Under the pieces are notes generated by a model. That model did no database searches, was not told the DNA's origin, and was given only the letters and a program-made list of their open reading frames with translations. The translations under genes were made by a program, and so were the position numbers. Source: Epiperipatus broadwayi (taxonomy: Eukaryota; Onychophora; Udeonychophora; Euonychophora; Peripatidae). Taken from it: a DNA stretch of 64,000 nt. Shown here piece by piece: positions 1 to 10,366 of the stretch (its first letter is position 1; every line of letters begins with the position of its first letter). Location of the stretch: contig JAQFVV010000030.1 in NCBI GenBank assembly GCA_028023455.1, positions 4,482,501-4,546,500 on the forward strand, read 5' to 3'.

Positions 1-20
1 GTGACTTACACATATATAAA

Positions 21-402
21 TATTATTGCTTATAATAACTTCTCTCATATACACTATAATGCAAACAAATTTTTTAATAAAACTTCTTTATTTTCCTGAT
101 AGTTCCAACTGTCCAACAGTCTTAATCAGAGTTTCTCAAATTTCTTCTAGTTTAAGTAGAGGAAATTTGAGAAGCTCTGATGAAGACTGGTGGACAGTCA
201 AAACTGTCTAAAATATGGGAAATTTGAGAAGCTTCAATGAAGACTGCTGGACAGTCGAAACTGTCAGGAAAATAAAGGAAATTTGAGAAGCTCTGGTGAA
301 GACTGCTGGATAGTTGAAACTGTCAGGAAAATAAAGAAGTTTTATTAAAAAAATTTTTTGCATTAAAATGTATATGAGAGAAGTTATTATAAGCAATATA
401 TA
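21..402. mobile_element. Family 1 foldback element with hammerhead-like units
   Basis: The two ends are inverted copies of each other: the left arm (about 31-115) contains TTCTCTCATATACACT and a T-rich stretch, and the right arm (about 325-402) is its reverse complement. Between them lie three tandem hammerhead-like units on the plus strand and one on the minus strand (about 100-140). The same element recurs at 12078-12336, 51669-51970 and at the window end. The 51.7-kb copy has a 15-bp target-site duplication, so the family probably moves through RNA. No coding potential is visible, so the element is non-autonomous. Confidence 0.8.
161..335 (+). repeat. Three tandem hammerhead-like units, period 57-59 bp
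   Basis: Units start at 161, 218 and 277, each beginning GGAAATTTGAGAAGCT. Each then has a CTGATGA-like box, GACT...AGTC able to form stem II, a GAAA-like box and CTGTC. Every unit has lost part of the core: unit 1 has AAAA for GAAA, unit 2 has a changed CTGATGA box, and unit 3 reads CTGGTGA. Stem I is also short (CT with AG). These are probably decayed ribozymes or a relative of the hammerhead, not active ones. Confidence 0.65.
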
Positions 403-496
403 TGAATATATGATAAAATGCAAAGAAAGTAAATGAAAAGAATAAGAGTACATAAATATTACACAGAGTAAAATTTTTTAAAATAAATATTGTATA

Positions 497-894
497 CCAG
501 ATTCATGGCAACTAATTTAAACTGAAGGGTTAATATTCCAGTGTATGCTCAATGTGATACTCATATTACATTGATTAATGATATCATTAGACTTAGCAAT
601 GAACCAAGTTTGACTTCCTTTTCCTATCATCAGGCTCAGGAAAACATTCATATCCACTATTTTTCTCATGATTAAAAAATACTGAATTAAACCGAGATTA
701 ATTAGTGGACATGAATTTTTTCCTCAAATGATTAGTGCTATTTGCAATGAACCTAATGATAGGAAGAGGAAGTTGAAAGAGGCTTGGTTTCTTGCTTACT
801 CTAATGACATCACTAATCAACGTAATATGAGGGTCCCATTGAGCATGCACATGAATATCAATCGTTCAGTTTAAATTAGTTGCCATGAATCTGG
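497..894. repeat. Foldback (inverted repeat) element
   Basis: The left arm starting CCAGATTCATGGCAACTAAT is repeated in reverse complement at about 745-894, ending in ATTAGTTGCCATGAATCTGG. The arms are about 150 bp and imperfect, and the centre is AT-rich. There is no ORF and no hammerhead box. It is probably a non-autonomous element of unknown class. Confidence 0.75.
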
Positions 895-1199
895 GATGCA
901 GTATCAAAAATGCTTGATGAATTAGTATTTATTTTTTATTTTAAAAAGTTTTTAATTGGTGTAATATTTATACATATGTTGGATATTTACACTTGGAACC
1001 GAGTTGGTGATTTATTTATTTGTTCTTAATTTGTTTATTTTTTTGATTAAATATTATTTGCTAAACTATTCTTTTTGAAAATTTCTACAACCTGCATTTT
1101 TTTTATCCTCAAAAATTCTTGATTTTTTTTTTTTTTTTGCTTAAGAAAATATTCATAAAGTTTTGATTTTAATATTTAATAATTATAGGTAACATAACT
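895..1199. other. AT-rich intergenic DNA
   Basis: This stretch is T-rich with homopolymer runs. I see no gene or element ends in it. Confidence 0.5.
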
Positions 1200-1261
1200 A
1201 TTTACATATTAAGCATCACATGATCACCATCTCTTATACTAGCACGTAATTGTTTATAAAC

Positions 1262-1475
1262 AAGGCAAAACTCTCCATACATTAGTGCCACCCTGTGCCA
1301 ACCAGAGTGCTCTCAGATCCAAAACTTATCAGTGATGAAGGCCATAAGCCAGAAACCAGTCTGGGGATATTGGAAGAGTAGGCATTAGATAAGGATTTTA
1401 AGGATAAGCCTTCTGGCATCCATTGATTACTCTGGTTGGCACAGGGTGGCACTACTGTATGGAGAGTTTTGCCTT
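1262..1475. mobile_element. Family 2 foldback carrying a decayed hammerhead
   Basis: The left arm (AGGCAAAACTCTCCATAC at 1263 on) and the right arm ending at 1475 are inverted. The plus-strand hammerhead at about 1326-1366 keeps stem II (GGC/GCC), GAAAC and the GTC cleavage triplet followed by TGGGG. The first box, however, reads GTGATGA: the invariant C3 is G, which predicts an inactive ribozyme. Confidence 0.8.
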
Positions 1476-2210
1476 ATTTATATATTGTTTAACAAAATAG
1501 TTTTGATGAAATATCAAGTTTTACCTTCCTGCCATAAGTACATTTTATACTTTCATACATTAGTTTAGTAATTTTTTAACTATGTTTAATATGTTTTTCC
1601 ATGTAGGCAATTATATAATTAGTCAAATATTATTTTCTAATTTGGCTTTCATTGACTGGGCTAATATTTCTTTTTTAACCCTGGGTTTAGTAATTTATTT
1701 TGCTTCCATACATTTGATATGCTATTTTAAAAGTAGAATACTTTAGTATTAAATTTCTTATTACACTAATTTTGGGGAGCATTTTCTAATTACTAATATT
1801 TTTGATATTTGATTTTGATAGTTCCTTGATTCGTTGTTTTTGATCATGTGATTTGCTAATATTTTTTTGTCATTTCTTTATTACTATATTTCTTATCTGA
1901 TTTCAAGAGTTATTTGGATTCATTAGTCATATGATTACATTTATATCTATGACAGTTGTTTGTTTTTCTGATTGAAAATTGCAATTTTTTAACTGTACTG
2001 GACAAAATAACTGTTACCCTTTGTGTCAATGACGTAGGGTGTTATCTGATATCCTTTTATGCTTGTATGCATCAGTGGTAGATTGGAACTCCCTAAAAAT
2101 TAAATGTGGTGAGAACATTCTAAACCAGTACCCTAGTTTTGTATTAATTTATATCTTCCATTTAAGAGTAGTAATAAATTTATTGAGTGCTTAGAGAGCA
2201 TATATAAATA

Positions 2211-2387
2211 GGTTAAATAGGCTATAGCCTGTACTCAATGTGCTTAAAAATTTGCAATAATCAAGCATATTTTGTCGATAGAGGGAACCTTCCAAACTAT
2301 GACACAAGATAGCAATTTTTATCAAGATAAGAGCGTTATTGCGAATTTTAAAGCACATTAAATGCAGACTAAAGCCTGTATTTAACT
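2211..2387. repeat. Imperfect foldback
   Basis: GGTTAAATAGGCTATAGCCT and about 35 further bases at 2211-2260 are repeated as a diverged reverse complement at 2335-2387. No ORF is present. Confidence 0.6.
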
Positions 2388-2591
2388 AATTTATGATCAT
2401 TTTCTGAATTAAACTATTAACCATTTCTTTTTAGGAATATTTTTTTCAAATATATATATATTAATTTACATTTTTTTTAAACTAAAATTTTTATAAATCT
2501 GGGATCTCTATTATTTTTATCTTCATAGCCAAATTTACATATCTCATTTATAAACTATTAGGAATTTTAAACTTCTCTCTTGCTATTATAA

Positions 2592-2822
2592 TATATAAAA
2601 TTGAAAGCATATGAAACGCTTGAAAGAGAAGCTATACAGAGAGCAAAAAAATATCAAATGCTAAGCACTTTTGAGGTTGTTTACCTCATATTCATAGCGA
2701 TAATGCGAAATGCAGAACAGAGAATATGAGGCAAATGGTATCGAAAATGCTTAGCGTTTCATATTTTTTGCTCTCTGTATAGCTTCTCTTTCAAGCACTT
2801 CATACGCTTTTAATTTTATATA
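2592..2822. repeat. Foldback element with long arms
   Basis: The left arm (CGCTTGAAAGAGAAGCTATA region) matches the right arm (TATAGCTTCTCTTTCAAGC) in reverse complement, and the match extends into flanking AT-rich sequence. Arms are about 100 bp. The element is MITE-like, and no coding sequence is visible. Confidence 0.75.
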
Positions 2823-3502
2823 TCTCATTTATCTTTAATTTTCTAATTTTTGCAATAAAATCTTCCATGATAATTTCAAAATGTTTTTGCCTATTCAAAA
2901 CTATTTCCTACAACTTTATAAAAGTGATAAATTATTTGTATTTGATGTCTTAATAATTTTATCTCTCTCTTATTCTATTTGATGTAAATGTTATTCTTCC
3001 ATTTATTATTTATAATAAATTCTATTCCAATTGTATTTCTTTATTTGTACATTTATAAAAAAAATAATTGATTATACCTTACAAAAGTTATAAACTTTAG
3101 CCAAGCAATTGGTTTATAAATCCCAAAACTACATATCTGTCACATATCAATGCAAATAGAAATAATACAACCAACTTACCAAACATAATGTTTTATCTCA
3201 AAACAGAAGACTTCGTCAGGTAGTTCCTAAAGATAAAAATCTAATCCCAAATATCTACAACAATATAACAAATGTATTAATTGAAGAAAGAACTTAAAAC
3301 TCTTAAAACAATTGCAAAATCTAAACTTAATATTTAAAATTAGGAAAAAATCCCAAAACAAAGTTAAAATAAATATATATACATAATGTTAAAATAGAAA
3401 CTAGGGGGGGGGGGTGCAAAAGTAAACTACACAAACAAATAAAGTAGTCAAAATATGAGTCATAGATCACATGACCCTATTCTCTTAAGCTTGTAAGTTA
3501 TA

Positions 3503-3728
3503 AACAATGAGGATTGCCAATGCCTCAACAAGCTTTATGATAAATGCTTAGCCAGAGTCAGCATTAAAATATCTCTGTCAGGAATCCCCCCCCCCCCAAA
3601 CCCCTGACCAAAGCACGAAACCATGATCAGGGGTTGGGGGGGGTTCTTGACAGATATATTTTAAATGCTGGCTCTGGCTAAGCATTTATCATAAAGCTTG
3701 TTGAGGAATTGGCAATCCTCATTGTTTG
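3503..3728. repeat. Foldback with opposed C and G homopolymer runs
   Basis: The arms starting ACAATGAGGATTGCC are inverted at the right end. The interior carries a run of Cs (about 3586-3597) and, facing it, a run of Gs (about 3636-3643), so the whole 226 bp can fold into one hairpin. No ORF. Confidence 0.75.
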
Positions 3729-4558
3729 CACAAACAAATAAATGAAAAAATGAAAATTAGGTGTGAAGCAAATACAAATTAAAACTTAAAACGAAAATTA
3801 AATTCAAAGCAAACAAACATATACATTAATTAAATGAACTAAGTTAAATTAGAGACTTTAATAAATTAATTACGCTCGTTAAATATTAGCAACTAATTAA
3901 ATAATTATTAAAACCTCAAAGTGGAATATCATTCATTAAATGCATACAGAAATAATATAAACAAAACCTTGACACAATAGTTCTTTGTGGAACAGAGGAA
4001 TACATCAGTAGTTAAGAAAATAAAAATTTTAACTCCAAACATCTACATCAATAATGTGATAGATATATTAATTAAATCAAGTATGTATGATAAAGTAAAT
4101 TTTCCGGAGAATTTGTTTCATATTTGCAGATAAATTTTAATATTTACACAATAGTATAATAAATTTAGGGGATTTGAACTCAGACTTTCAAGCACCCTTC
4201 AAGTATCCATACTATCTCATACCACTGGTACACATGACCATCTACATATAGAAAAGATAAATAATCACCAATATACATATTTTGTGTTAAAACCAGCATT
4301 CATCAGTTGGTCCAGATTGTCATCTCCCACACACACATTTATAATCAGTTCTCAGTTTATATTAAGATAGCAAATCTTCATACTTTAATGGACAGGCTTC
4401 AATCCACTCCAACCTCCAACTCTTCAGCCATCCATACCATTGAAAATCTGATGATGGAAAGCCCCAATCCCATGATGGCAATAATAAAGTATGAAGATTT
4501 GCTATCTTAATATAATCTGAGCAATGATTGTATATGTGTGTGGGAGATGATAATCTGG

Positions 4559-4602
4559 ACCAACTGATGAGTACTGGTTTAGCACGAAATATGGATACTG
4601 GT
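4559..4602 (+). ncRNA. Hammerhead ribozyme, family 3
   Basis: The order is ACCAA (stem I), CTGATGA (4564-4570), GTACT-loop-AGCAC (stem II, one mismatch), GAAA (4586-4589), an 8-nt stem III, the cleavage base A at 4597, then CTGGT closing stem I with one mismatch next to the cut. All conserved core bases are present. The mismatched first stem I pair may weaken activity. Confidence 0.65.
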
Positions 4603-4629
4603 GATTATTTATATTTTCTACCTGTATGT

Positions 4630-4705
4630 GGTCATGTGTATCAGTGGTATGAGATAATATGGATAGTTGAAGGGTGCTTGAAAGTCTGAGTTCAAATCCC
4701 CTAAA
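4630..4705 (+). promoter_or_regulatory. tRNA-like Pol III promoter (A and B boxes) of family 3
   Basis: TATCAGTGGTATGAGA at about 4639 resembles a tRNA D-arm/A box, and AGTTCAAATCC at 4689-4699 matches the B box in 10 of 11 positions, about 45 bp downstream. This is the head arrangement of a tRNA-derived SINE. The rest of the cloverleaf is degenerate, so it is not a tRNA gene. Confidence 0.6.
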
Positions 4706-5494
4706 TTTACAATTAGGCTCCAGGTATGTGAGGAGTCCCTGTATTTCAAATATTTACAATAGTATGATGAATAAGTCAATTTAGAACAAAAAAATATATA
4801 CAAATTGCTTCAAAAAATTCAATTTTCATTTTGTTAGTTCATATAATATATATAGGTATGCCTTAGTGACCAAAATTAAAATCTTAAATAATGTTTTTTT
4901 TCTAGAGATAATAAAAACTATTTTGCAGAATCAATTTATATTAGTTCTTGTTCTCAAAAAGTGATTACATTATTTATTTGTCGATTCATAATAACTCCGA
5001 CTAGATGATTATCTAAAAAGTTAAATCAAATTCCAATGTTCTTAATTCAAATGTTTATCATAAATCTTGATTTTACTTTAAATGTACATCTATGAATATT
5101 ATAATCTACGTTAGATGAGTTTTAGTTTAGATGAATCATTTATGAATATAACTATTCTACAGTCTTTCTTCATTTTCTTTTCGTTGCAAATTCTCTTTTC
5201 AGCCTTTTGCTGCTTGTAAAAAATTCATTCTTGACTTTACTTTTATAGATGCTAATTTTCTGTTTGTTGCTATTGTTGGATTATTACCGATTTTACTCGT
5301 GGGATAGTAGTCATTTTATCATTCTTTTAAATCCAAAGAGGATTTTTTTTAAAAATTAAAGAACTTTCCATAAAATCTCATAACTATTTCAGATAGCTAC
5401 ACCGTAAGAAATATAGCTATTTGTAGTTGGAACTGAAATATTCTATCATAGTGTGAGTTGTATTGTTTACATGGTTGTAATATAGTGCAGTTTT

Positions 5495-5605
5495 TTTTTC
5501 CATATGTCATAGCATTGGCCGGGAGGTGAACCCGCAACAATAATCTGCAACCAACTGCTTGCTTGCAAGGTGGCTGCGGTGACCTCTCAGCTAACAACTT
5601 TTGAC
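5495..5605 (-). mobile_element. tRNA-derived SINE with 17-bp target-site duplication
   Basis: On the minus strand there is an A box (TTAGCTGAGAGGTCA), an anticodon-arm-like CCTTGCAAGC, a B box (GGGTTCACCTCC), and a tail of TGCTATGACATATGG followed by As. It is flanked by direct repeats of TAATATAGTGCAGTTTT at 5478-5494 and 5606-5622, as expected for LINE-mobilised SINEs. The second copy is at 33330-33433. The anticodon loop suggests tRNA-Ala (TGC), weakly. Confidence 0.85.
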
Positions 5606-5622
5606 TAATATAGTGCAGTTTT

Positions 5623-6243
5623 AACCTCAAGAAAAAGAACTACGATACATTTACAAAAGCTGAGCCATGATGTAATTTATTTTCGATTTCCGAATTATAT
5701 TTCTAATTTTGTACAGTGAGAATCTATTACTGAATAAATCTTAATTTTATTTTTATTTTTAAAACTATATTCTAATTATATCTGGTATCTACTGATTCTA
5801 GTTTTTCTTATCCAAGAATCATTAAAAAATATTTTGAGCTTTTGGTATTAATTAATAAATGTTTACACTTTTAACATTTCCTGTCTAACAAGAACTTCTC
5901 TGGCACTGTATTCTTTAAACTTTAGTTTGATTTTTCATATTGGAATTCTGATAACTATATCAAAATCAGAAGTTTTTCTGTAACTTTTTATCACATAAGC
6001 ATTTACATCTTTATTCTGATACTTCTTAGTTTACACATGATATGAGAATAAAATAAGAATGTCATAATAATTGTGGCACCTTTTTATTGAAAGAAATCCA
6101 TCACAAAGACTTACCTGCCAAATATTGTCTCAATGTAACCATTAACCATGCAGTAAAAATAGAGATGTAACAAACTTGATCCAAATGTAGCACAAAAATC
6201 ATTTGAGTTTCCTCTCTTCTTTTTTTGCTTTAATGATTTTATT
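5623..6243. other. AT-rich intergenic DNA
   Basis: I see no coding sequence or repeat structure in this stretch. Confidence 0.5.
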
Positions 6244-6527
6244 ATTATTAAAACAGGCAAAACTCTCCATACAGTAGTGCCACTCAGTGCAAGCCAGAGT
6301 AATCAATGGATGCCAGAGGCTTGTACATAAAATCCCTATCTAGTGCCTACTCATTCAATATCCCCAGACCAGTTTCTAGCTTGCGGCTTTCATCAGTAAA
6401 AAGTCTGGGTATATTGGATGAGTAGGCACTAGATAGAAATTTTATGCACAAGCCTTCTGGCATCCATTGATTACTCTGGCTTGCACTGAATGGCACTACT
6501 GTATGGAGAGTTTTGCCTGTTTTAATA
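6244..6527. mobile_element. Family 2 hammerhead foldback
   Basis: Arms AAACAGGCAAAACTCTCCAT (left) and ATGGAGAGTTTTGCCTGTTT (right) are inverted. The left half is the minus-strand unit with a ribozyme at 6362-6401. The right half is fused inside the ribozyme, so the second hammerhead is missing. This is an internally deleted foldback. Confidence 0.85.
6362..6401 (-). ncRNA. Hammerhead ribozyme, family 2, weak stem I
   Basis: On the minus strand: CTGATGA (6390-6396), a short stem II (AGC/GCT), GAAA, ACTGGT as stem III, C at the cleavage site, then TGGGG. The core is intact. Stem I here is TTTTA against TGGGG, one A-T pair plus G-U wobbles, so folding would be poor. Confidence 0.5.
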
Positions 6528-6875
6528 ACAGTTATGAGCAAGCATAAGAAATGGTGATCATATGATGTTATTACTATTATTATGATTCCTGTAACTCATC
6601 CAAAAGATTCTAGAGAAAAAATTATATTACATTTTTTCTTCAAATCTATTCAATTTTCTATTTAAGATTCTAATAACAGCATAATTTTTATTTATTTATT
6701 GCAAACTAGATAAAAAAAAATCCTTTCTATTATTATCAAATATATTATTAACCACTGTAAAATACTCATAGAGATCATTCATATATAAAAAATACTTTTA
6801 AAAAAGGATCTGTAGCATAATCTTTGAAAATATATATATAATATTATAATTCAATGTCTATATTTTTTCAAATCA

Positions 6876-7266
6876 ATATATGTAATCTTATAATTGAATA
6901 TTTATAAATACAGTAATTAGATATATGTAAAATATAACCTTAAAATTTTTATCCACTTAGGAGTGCTTTCAACTATCCTCATAGCCTTTGTCAAATAACA
7001 CTTTAAAAGGCTAACCCTCCCACAATTCCATGATTTTAACATTTGCTGGCAGCAAACGTTAAGATTATAGAATTGTGGGAAGGTTAGCCTTTTCAGGCAG
7101 CAAATGTTAAGATCATGGAATTGTGGGAAAGATAGCCTTTTAAAGTGTTAGTTGACAAAGATTACAAGGATAGTAAAAAGTGCTCCTAAGTGAATGAAAG
7201 TTTTGTTATATTTTACATATATCTAATTACTGTATTTATAACTATTCAATTATAAGATTACATATA
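6876..7266. repeat. Large foldback with nested internal inverted units
   Basis: Outer arms of about 65 bp (ATATGTAATCTTATAATTGA region) are inverted at 7200-7266. Inside is a second inverted pair (CACTTAGGAG at about 6955 and CTCCTAAGTG at about 7192) and repeated blocks of CACAATTC/GAATTGTG with AGCAAATGTTAAGAT. No ORF is visible. Confidence 0.75.
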
Positions 7267-7269
7267 TAT

Positions 7270-8130
7270 ATATATATAAGATTTTAAAAAATAATTATCT
7301 TTTTCTGACATTCATTCACAGTAAATTTTTGAAAATATAATACATTAGCAGAATTTAATCCCATGGCTTGTTTAATAATAATGCATCTTACTGATGTAAA
7401 GGTGTCATTAAATTTTATATTTCTTGTAATATTGTGATGTTAGAATAATTCTTTTCTGTTTTATTGAAACATTTATCATTGCACGAAAAAAACACATTTG
7501 TTTTTTAAAGAGGCACACAAGCCATGGTAAACTGCCCCTGATAGAATCAAATGCTATCATATGACTAAAATACTTTTAATGTAAACAACTTACAAATATC
7601 TTTAACTGACAATTTCAAACAAGTACCTACATGTTCTGCTAATTAAAATAAGACGAATTTGATAACCCTAGGTATGTTAATTAATATAACATACAATTAT
7701 AGCCAAAACTTGAATGATGAAAAGGTATATATTTATATATAATTTGAAATAGAACAAAAGTTAAATTATTTCTCTCTGAATAAACTCAGATAACTATCAA
7801 AAAATATAGTTTCAAATATGCTCAATAATGTTGCTCTTTATTCTGATTTTATATTTTCAGTTCAACATCTGAATTCAATTAATTCATTTATAAATAATTT
7901 TACTATATTTAATCCAATTCATTGTGTAAGGTAATTTCTTATTAACTCAAGTTTTTAATCTAATTTCAAAGAATATCTTACATCACATTTACCTATATCT
8001 TAATAATATTCACATTATAATAAACAATAGTATAATAATAAAAAAAACTTTATTTTCTAAATTGATTTAGCAAGATTAAAAAAAAAAAGCACAATATATA
8101 TTCATAAAATTACAATATATATATATGAAG
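7270..8130. other. AT-rich intergenic DNA
   Basis: I see no supported gene. Some of it may be decayed 5' sequence of the PLE that begins near 8140, but I cannot show that. Confidence 0.45.
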
Positions 8131-8139
8131 ATAATATAT

Positions 8140-9095
8140 TTAATTCTTATAATTTTGAAAATATTAGAATTAATACTAGATATGTTGATGATGTTTTTGT
8201 TTGTGGTCCTAAAAACATTATTGATGTTCTTTTATATAAACTGAATAATTTAAATAATTTAAAATGGACTACTGAGAATGAACAAAATGGAAAAATAAAA
8301 TTTTTGGATTTACAAATATTTAGAAATGCTACTGATTTAAATTATAAATTAATTTTTAAACCTATTGGAGAAATAGGATATATTCATTTTAAATCACATG
8401 TTCCAATGATACATAAAATGGCAAGTCTGAAATCATTTTTGCAATGCAATGATAAATTATGTAAATATAAGTGATAAAAATTTAAATATTGAACTCTTTA
8501 CTAATGAACTTTTAAAGGATGGTTATGATAAAAACCAAATCTTGCGTACAGTAAATTCATTTAATAATAAGAAGAGTGTTTGCAGTGTTACTTTAGATAA
8601 TAAGAAATGGAATCTATGCCATTTATAAATAACATGCAATCTAAATTAATTAAGAATATATTTAAAGAAAAGTATAATATTTCATTTTGTGATACTCCGA
8701 ATGTTAATCGATTGATTAATAATTCTAAGAGTATAATTCCTAAATTGCAAAGAAGTAATATAATTTATCAGATTTCATGTGGATGTCAGAAATTTTACAT
8801 CAGTGAATCGAGATGTTCTGTGGAAAGAAGATTGAAAGAGCATCAATTATTATATAACCAAATTAAAAATAACGTAAATAGTCAATTTAATACAGCTTCA
8901 GTATTCTTTGACCATGAAAAAACTTATAATTATAAATTTAGATTTAATAGTAATGAAATAAAAATATTAATGGAAGAAAGAAATCATAAAAAGAGAAAAA
9001 TTAAAGAGGCAATATTAATTGATAAATACAAAAATGATGTTATTAATAGGCAAGTTGCGAATACGGCCATACACAGCCTATGGAAATATACATAA
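8140..9095 (+). pseudogene. Penelope-like element 1, 3' part of RT plus GIY-YIG domain
   Basis: The reading frame near 8185 gives TRYVDDVFV, the YVDD catalytic box of a PLE reverse transcriptase. It is followed by KIKFLDLQI and then HFKSHVP...HKMASLKSF, the conserved region after the palm. A frameshift/stop near 8465 breaks the frame, and a second frame continues with NELLKDGYDKNQIL. The GIY-YIG domain follows at 8607. The fingers and first palm motifs are missing, so the copy is 5'-truncated. A family 2 hammerhead foldback begins about 210 bp downstream. PLEs are known to carry hammerheads in their terminal repeats, so the link is plausible, but independent insertion is not excluded. Confidence 0.8.
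8607..9095 (+). CDS. GIY-YIG endonuclease domain of Penelope-like element 1
   Basis: The 162-residue open frame contains NIIYQISCGC at 51-60, KFYISES at 62-68 and SVERRLKEH at 71-79. These match the GIY, YIG and RxxEH blocks of the PLE endonuclease, including its CxC zinc-like cysteines. The glycine of YIG is serine here, and GIY is IIY, so activity is doubtful. The ATG at 8607 is probably internal to a longer RT-EN polyprotein, since upstream coding sequence runs into it with frame breaks. In the family, this domain nicks DNA to prime reverse transcription. Confidence 0.75.
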   Translation: MESMPFINNMQSKLIKNIFKEKYNISFCDTPNVNRLINNSKSIIPKLQRSNIIYQISCGCQKFYISESRCSVERRLKEHQLLYNQIKNNVNSQFNTASVFFDHEKTYNYKFRFNSNEIKILMEERNHKKRKIKEAILIDKYKNDVINRQVANTAIHSLWKYT

Positions 9096-9435
9096 CATTA
9101 AGTTTGAAAATTTGAAATTCAGTTAAAACTGATGAGGATTACCATGTAATCAAAAGCGCTACAAAATAATTTAAACTATAATATTGTATTTACCATTAAA
9201 ATTTATTTATTTATATATATAATATTTTATAACGGGTACTGTATTTATATTTTAACATAAATAGCAGTAATATTTAAAAATTCATCACATGACATTTCTT
9301 ATGCTTGCTCGTAACTGTTATTAAATCAGGTAAAACTCTCCATACAGTAGTGCCACTCAGTGCAAGCCAGAATAATCAAAGAATGCCAGAAGGTTTGTGC
9401 ATAAAATTCCTATCTAGTGACTTCTCATCCAATAT

Positions 9436-9475
9436 CCCCAGACTAGTTTCTACCTTGTGGCTTTCATCAGTAAGG
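9436..9475 (-). ncRNA. Hammerhead ribozyme, family 2
   Basis: Minus strand: CCTTA, CTGATGA (9464-9470), stem II GCC/GGT, GAAA, ACTAGT (stem III, palindromic), C, TGGGG. Stem I has five pairs, two of them G-U. All core bases are present. Confidence 0.75.
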
Positions 9476-9799
9476 AGCTTTGGATCTGAGAGCACTGCAC
9501 TTAGATCTTAGAATCTAATGCACCCCCCCCCCCTGAAGTCACCTTTTATTTCTATTTAACTACAAAACCATGAGAATAAAATTGAAAACACAATAATATA
9601 TTCAATCCAAGCTCATTAGTTATATATTCATATAAGTCTGATTCAGTACTCATATATTTTGGTGTCTTTGGTTTTTAATAACTATAACCACCACTATCCT
9701 ATTAGCCAGGATTGGTATTAAACCACTAAACAAAAGGTGGCTGCTGAAGGGTTACATTAGATCATAAGGTCTAAGTGCAGTGCTCTTAGATCCAAGGCT

Positions 9800-9839
9800 C
9801 CTCACTGATGAAAGCCACAAGCTAGAAACTAGTCTGGGG
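9800..9839 (+). ncRNA. Hammerhead ribozyme, family 2, intact
   Basis: CCTCA (9800-9804) pairs with TGGGG (9835-9839), five pairs with one G-U. CTGATGA is at 9805-9811, stem II is AGC/GCT around a short loop, and GAAA is at 9825-9828. ACTAGT at 9828-9833 forms a two-pair stem III in cis or six pairs between two molecules. Predicted cleavage is after C9834. Positions 10.1 and 11.1 are an A-A mismatch in this family. Confidence 0.82.
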
Positions 9840-10366
9840 ATATTGGATGAGTAGGCATTAGATAGAAATTTTATGCACAAGCCTTCTGGCATCCATTGAT
9901 TACTCTGATTTGCACTGAGTGGCACTACTGTATGGAGAATTTTGCCTGTTTTAATATTTAAAATTCCTTTACATTCTCAATTCAATGTAATATCTTTAAA
10001 TTCTGCAAACCAGCTGACAATTTAACTATACAACAGACTTTCTCCAAGCTTCCTCTCCCACAAAGATTTGCAGGTTGAATAGCAAAAACCTCTGAGAAAG
10101 AATATTGTATAGTTGAGCCAGCTGAAGTTTGAAATATTTAATAAGGATGTTGCATTATACTGAGTATATAAAGAGTATGTATTGATATTTACATTAGAAT
10201 CATATATTTTAATCAAATTTAATAATACATGTTTGTGCAATAATAGATGTAGCATGAATATAATAAAATTTCCAACATTAATAAAAAAATATTGTTTAGC
10301 CATACTTTTTAATAATTCAAAATTTTTCAAAATAAAACCAGTTTTCAAAAAATAAAGATGCTGCAA

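Larger units (their letters stand above)
4160..4709. mobile_element. Family 3 foldback: head-to-head hammerhead plus tRNA-like modules
   Basis: Two copies of the family 3 unit face each other. Outer ends are the tRNA-like T-arm (GATTTGAACTC on the left, GAGTTCAAATC on the right). Further in are a hammerhead, then sequence containing GTATGAAGATTTGCTATC. The minus-strand ribozyme (about 4270-4318) has AAAA instead of GAAA. The plus-strand ribozyme at 4559-4602 keeps its core. Confidence 0.8.
9325..9952. mobile_element. Long family 2 foldback with one hammerhead in each arm
   Basis: The minus-strand unit (about 9325-9540) and the plus-strand unit (about 9735-9952) are inverted around a 190-bp centre containing GAAAACACAATAATATATTC. 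The arms run from the AAAACTCTCCATACAGT end, through GCCAGAAGG, the ribozyme and GATCTGAGAGCACTGCA, to TTTTATCTC-like sequence. The same layout occurs at 24150-24735. A long C run (about 9523-9532) lies in the centre. Confidence 0.85.

Noticed and set aside
161-335. CRISPR-like array
   Set aside because: The repeats are contiguous 57-59 bp units without spacers, in a eukaryotic genome.
5397-5630. 77-aa open frame
   Set aside because: It runs across the tRNA-derived SINE and its target-site duplications.
10022-10366. 114-aa minus-strand frame
   Set aside because: It is AT-rich and Leu/Phe/Ile-rich by composition, with no recognisable domain.
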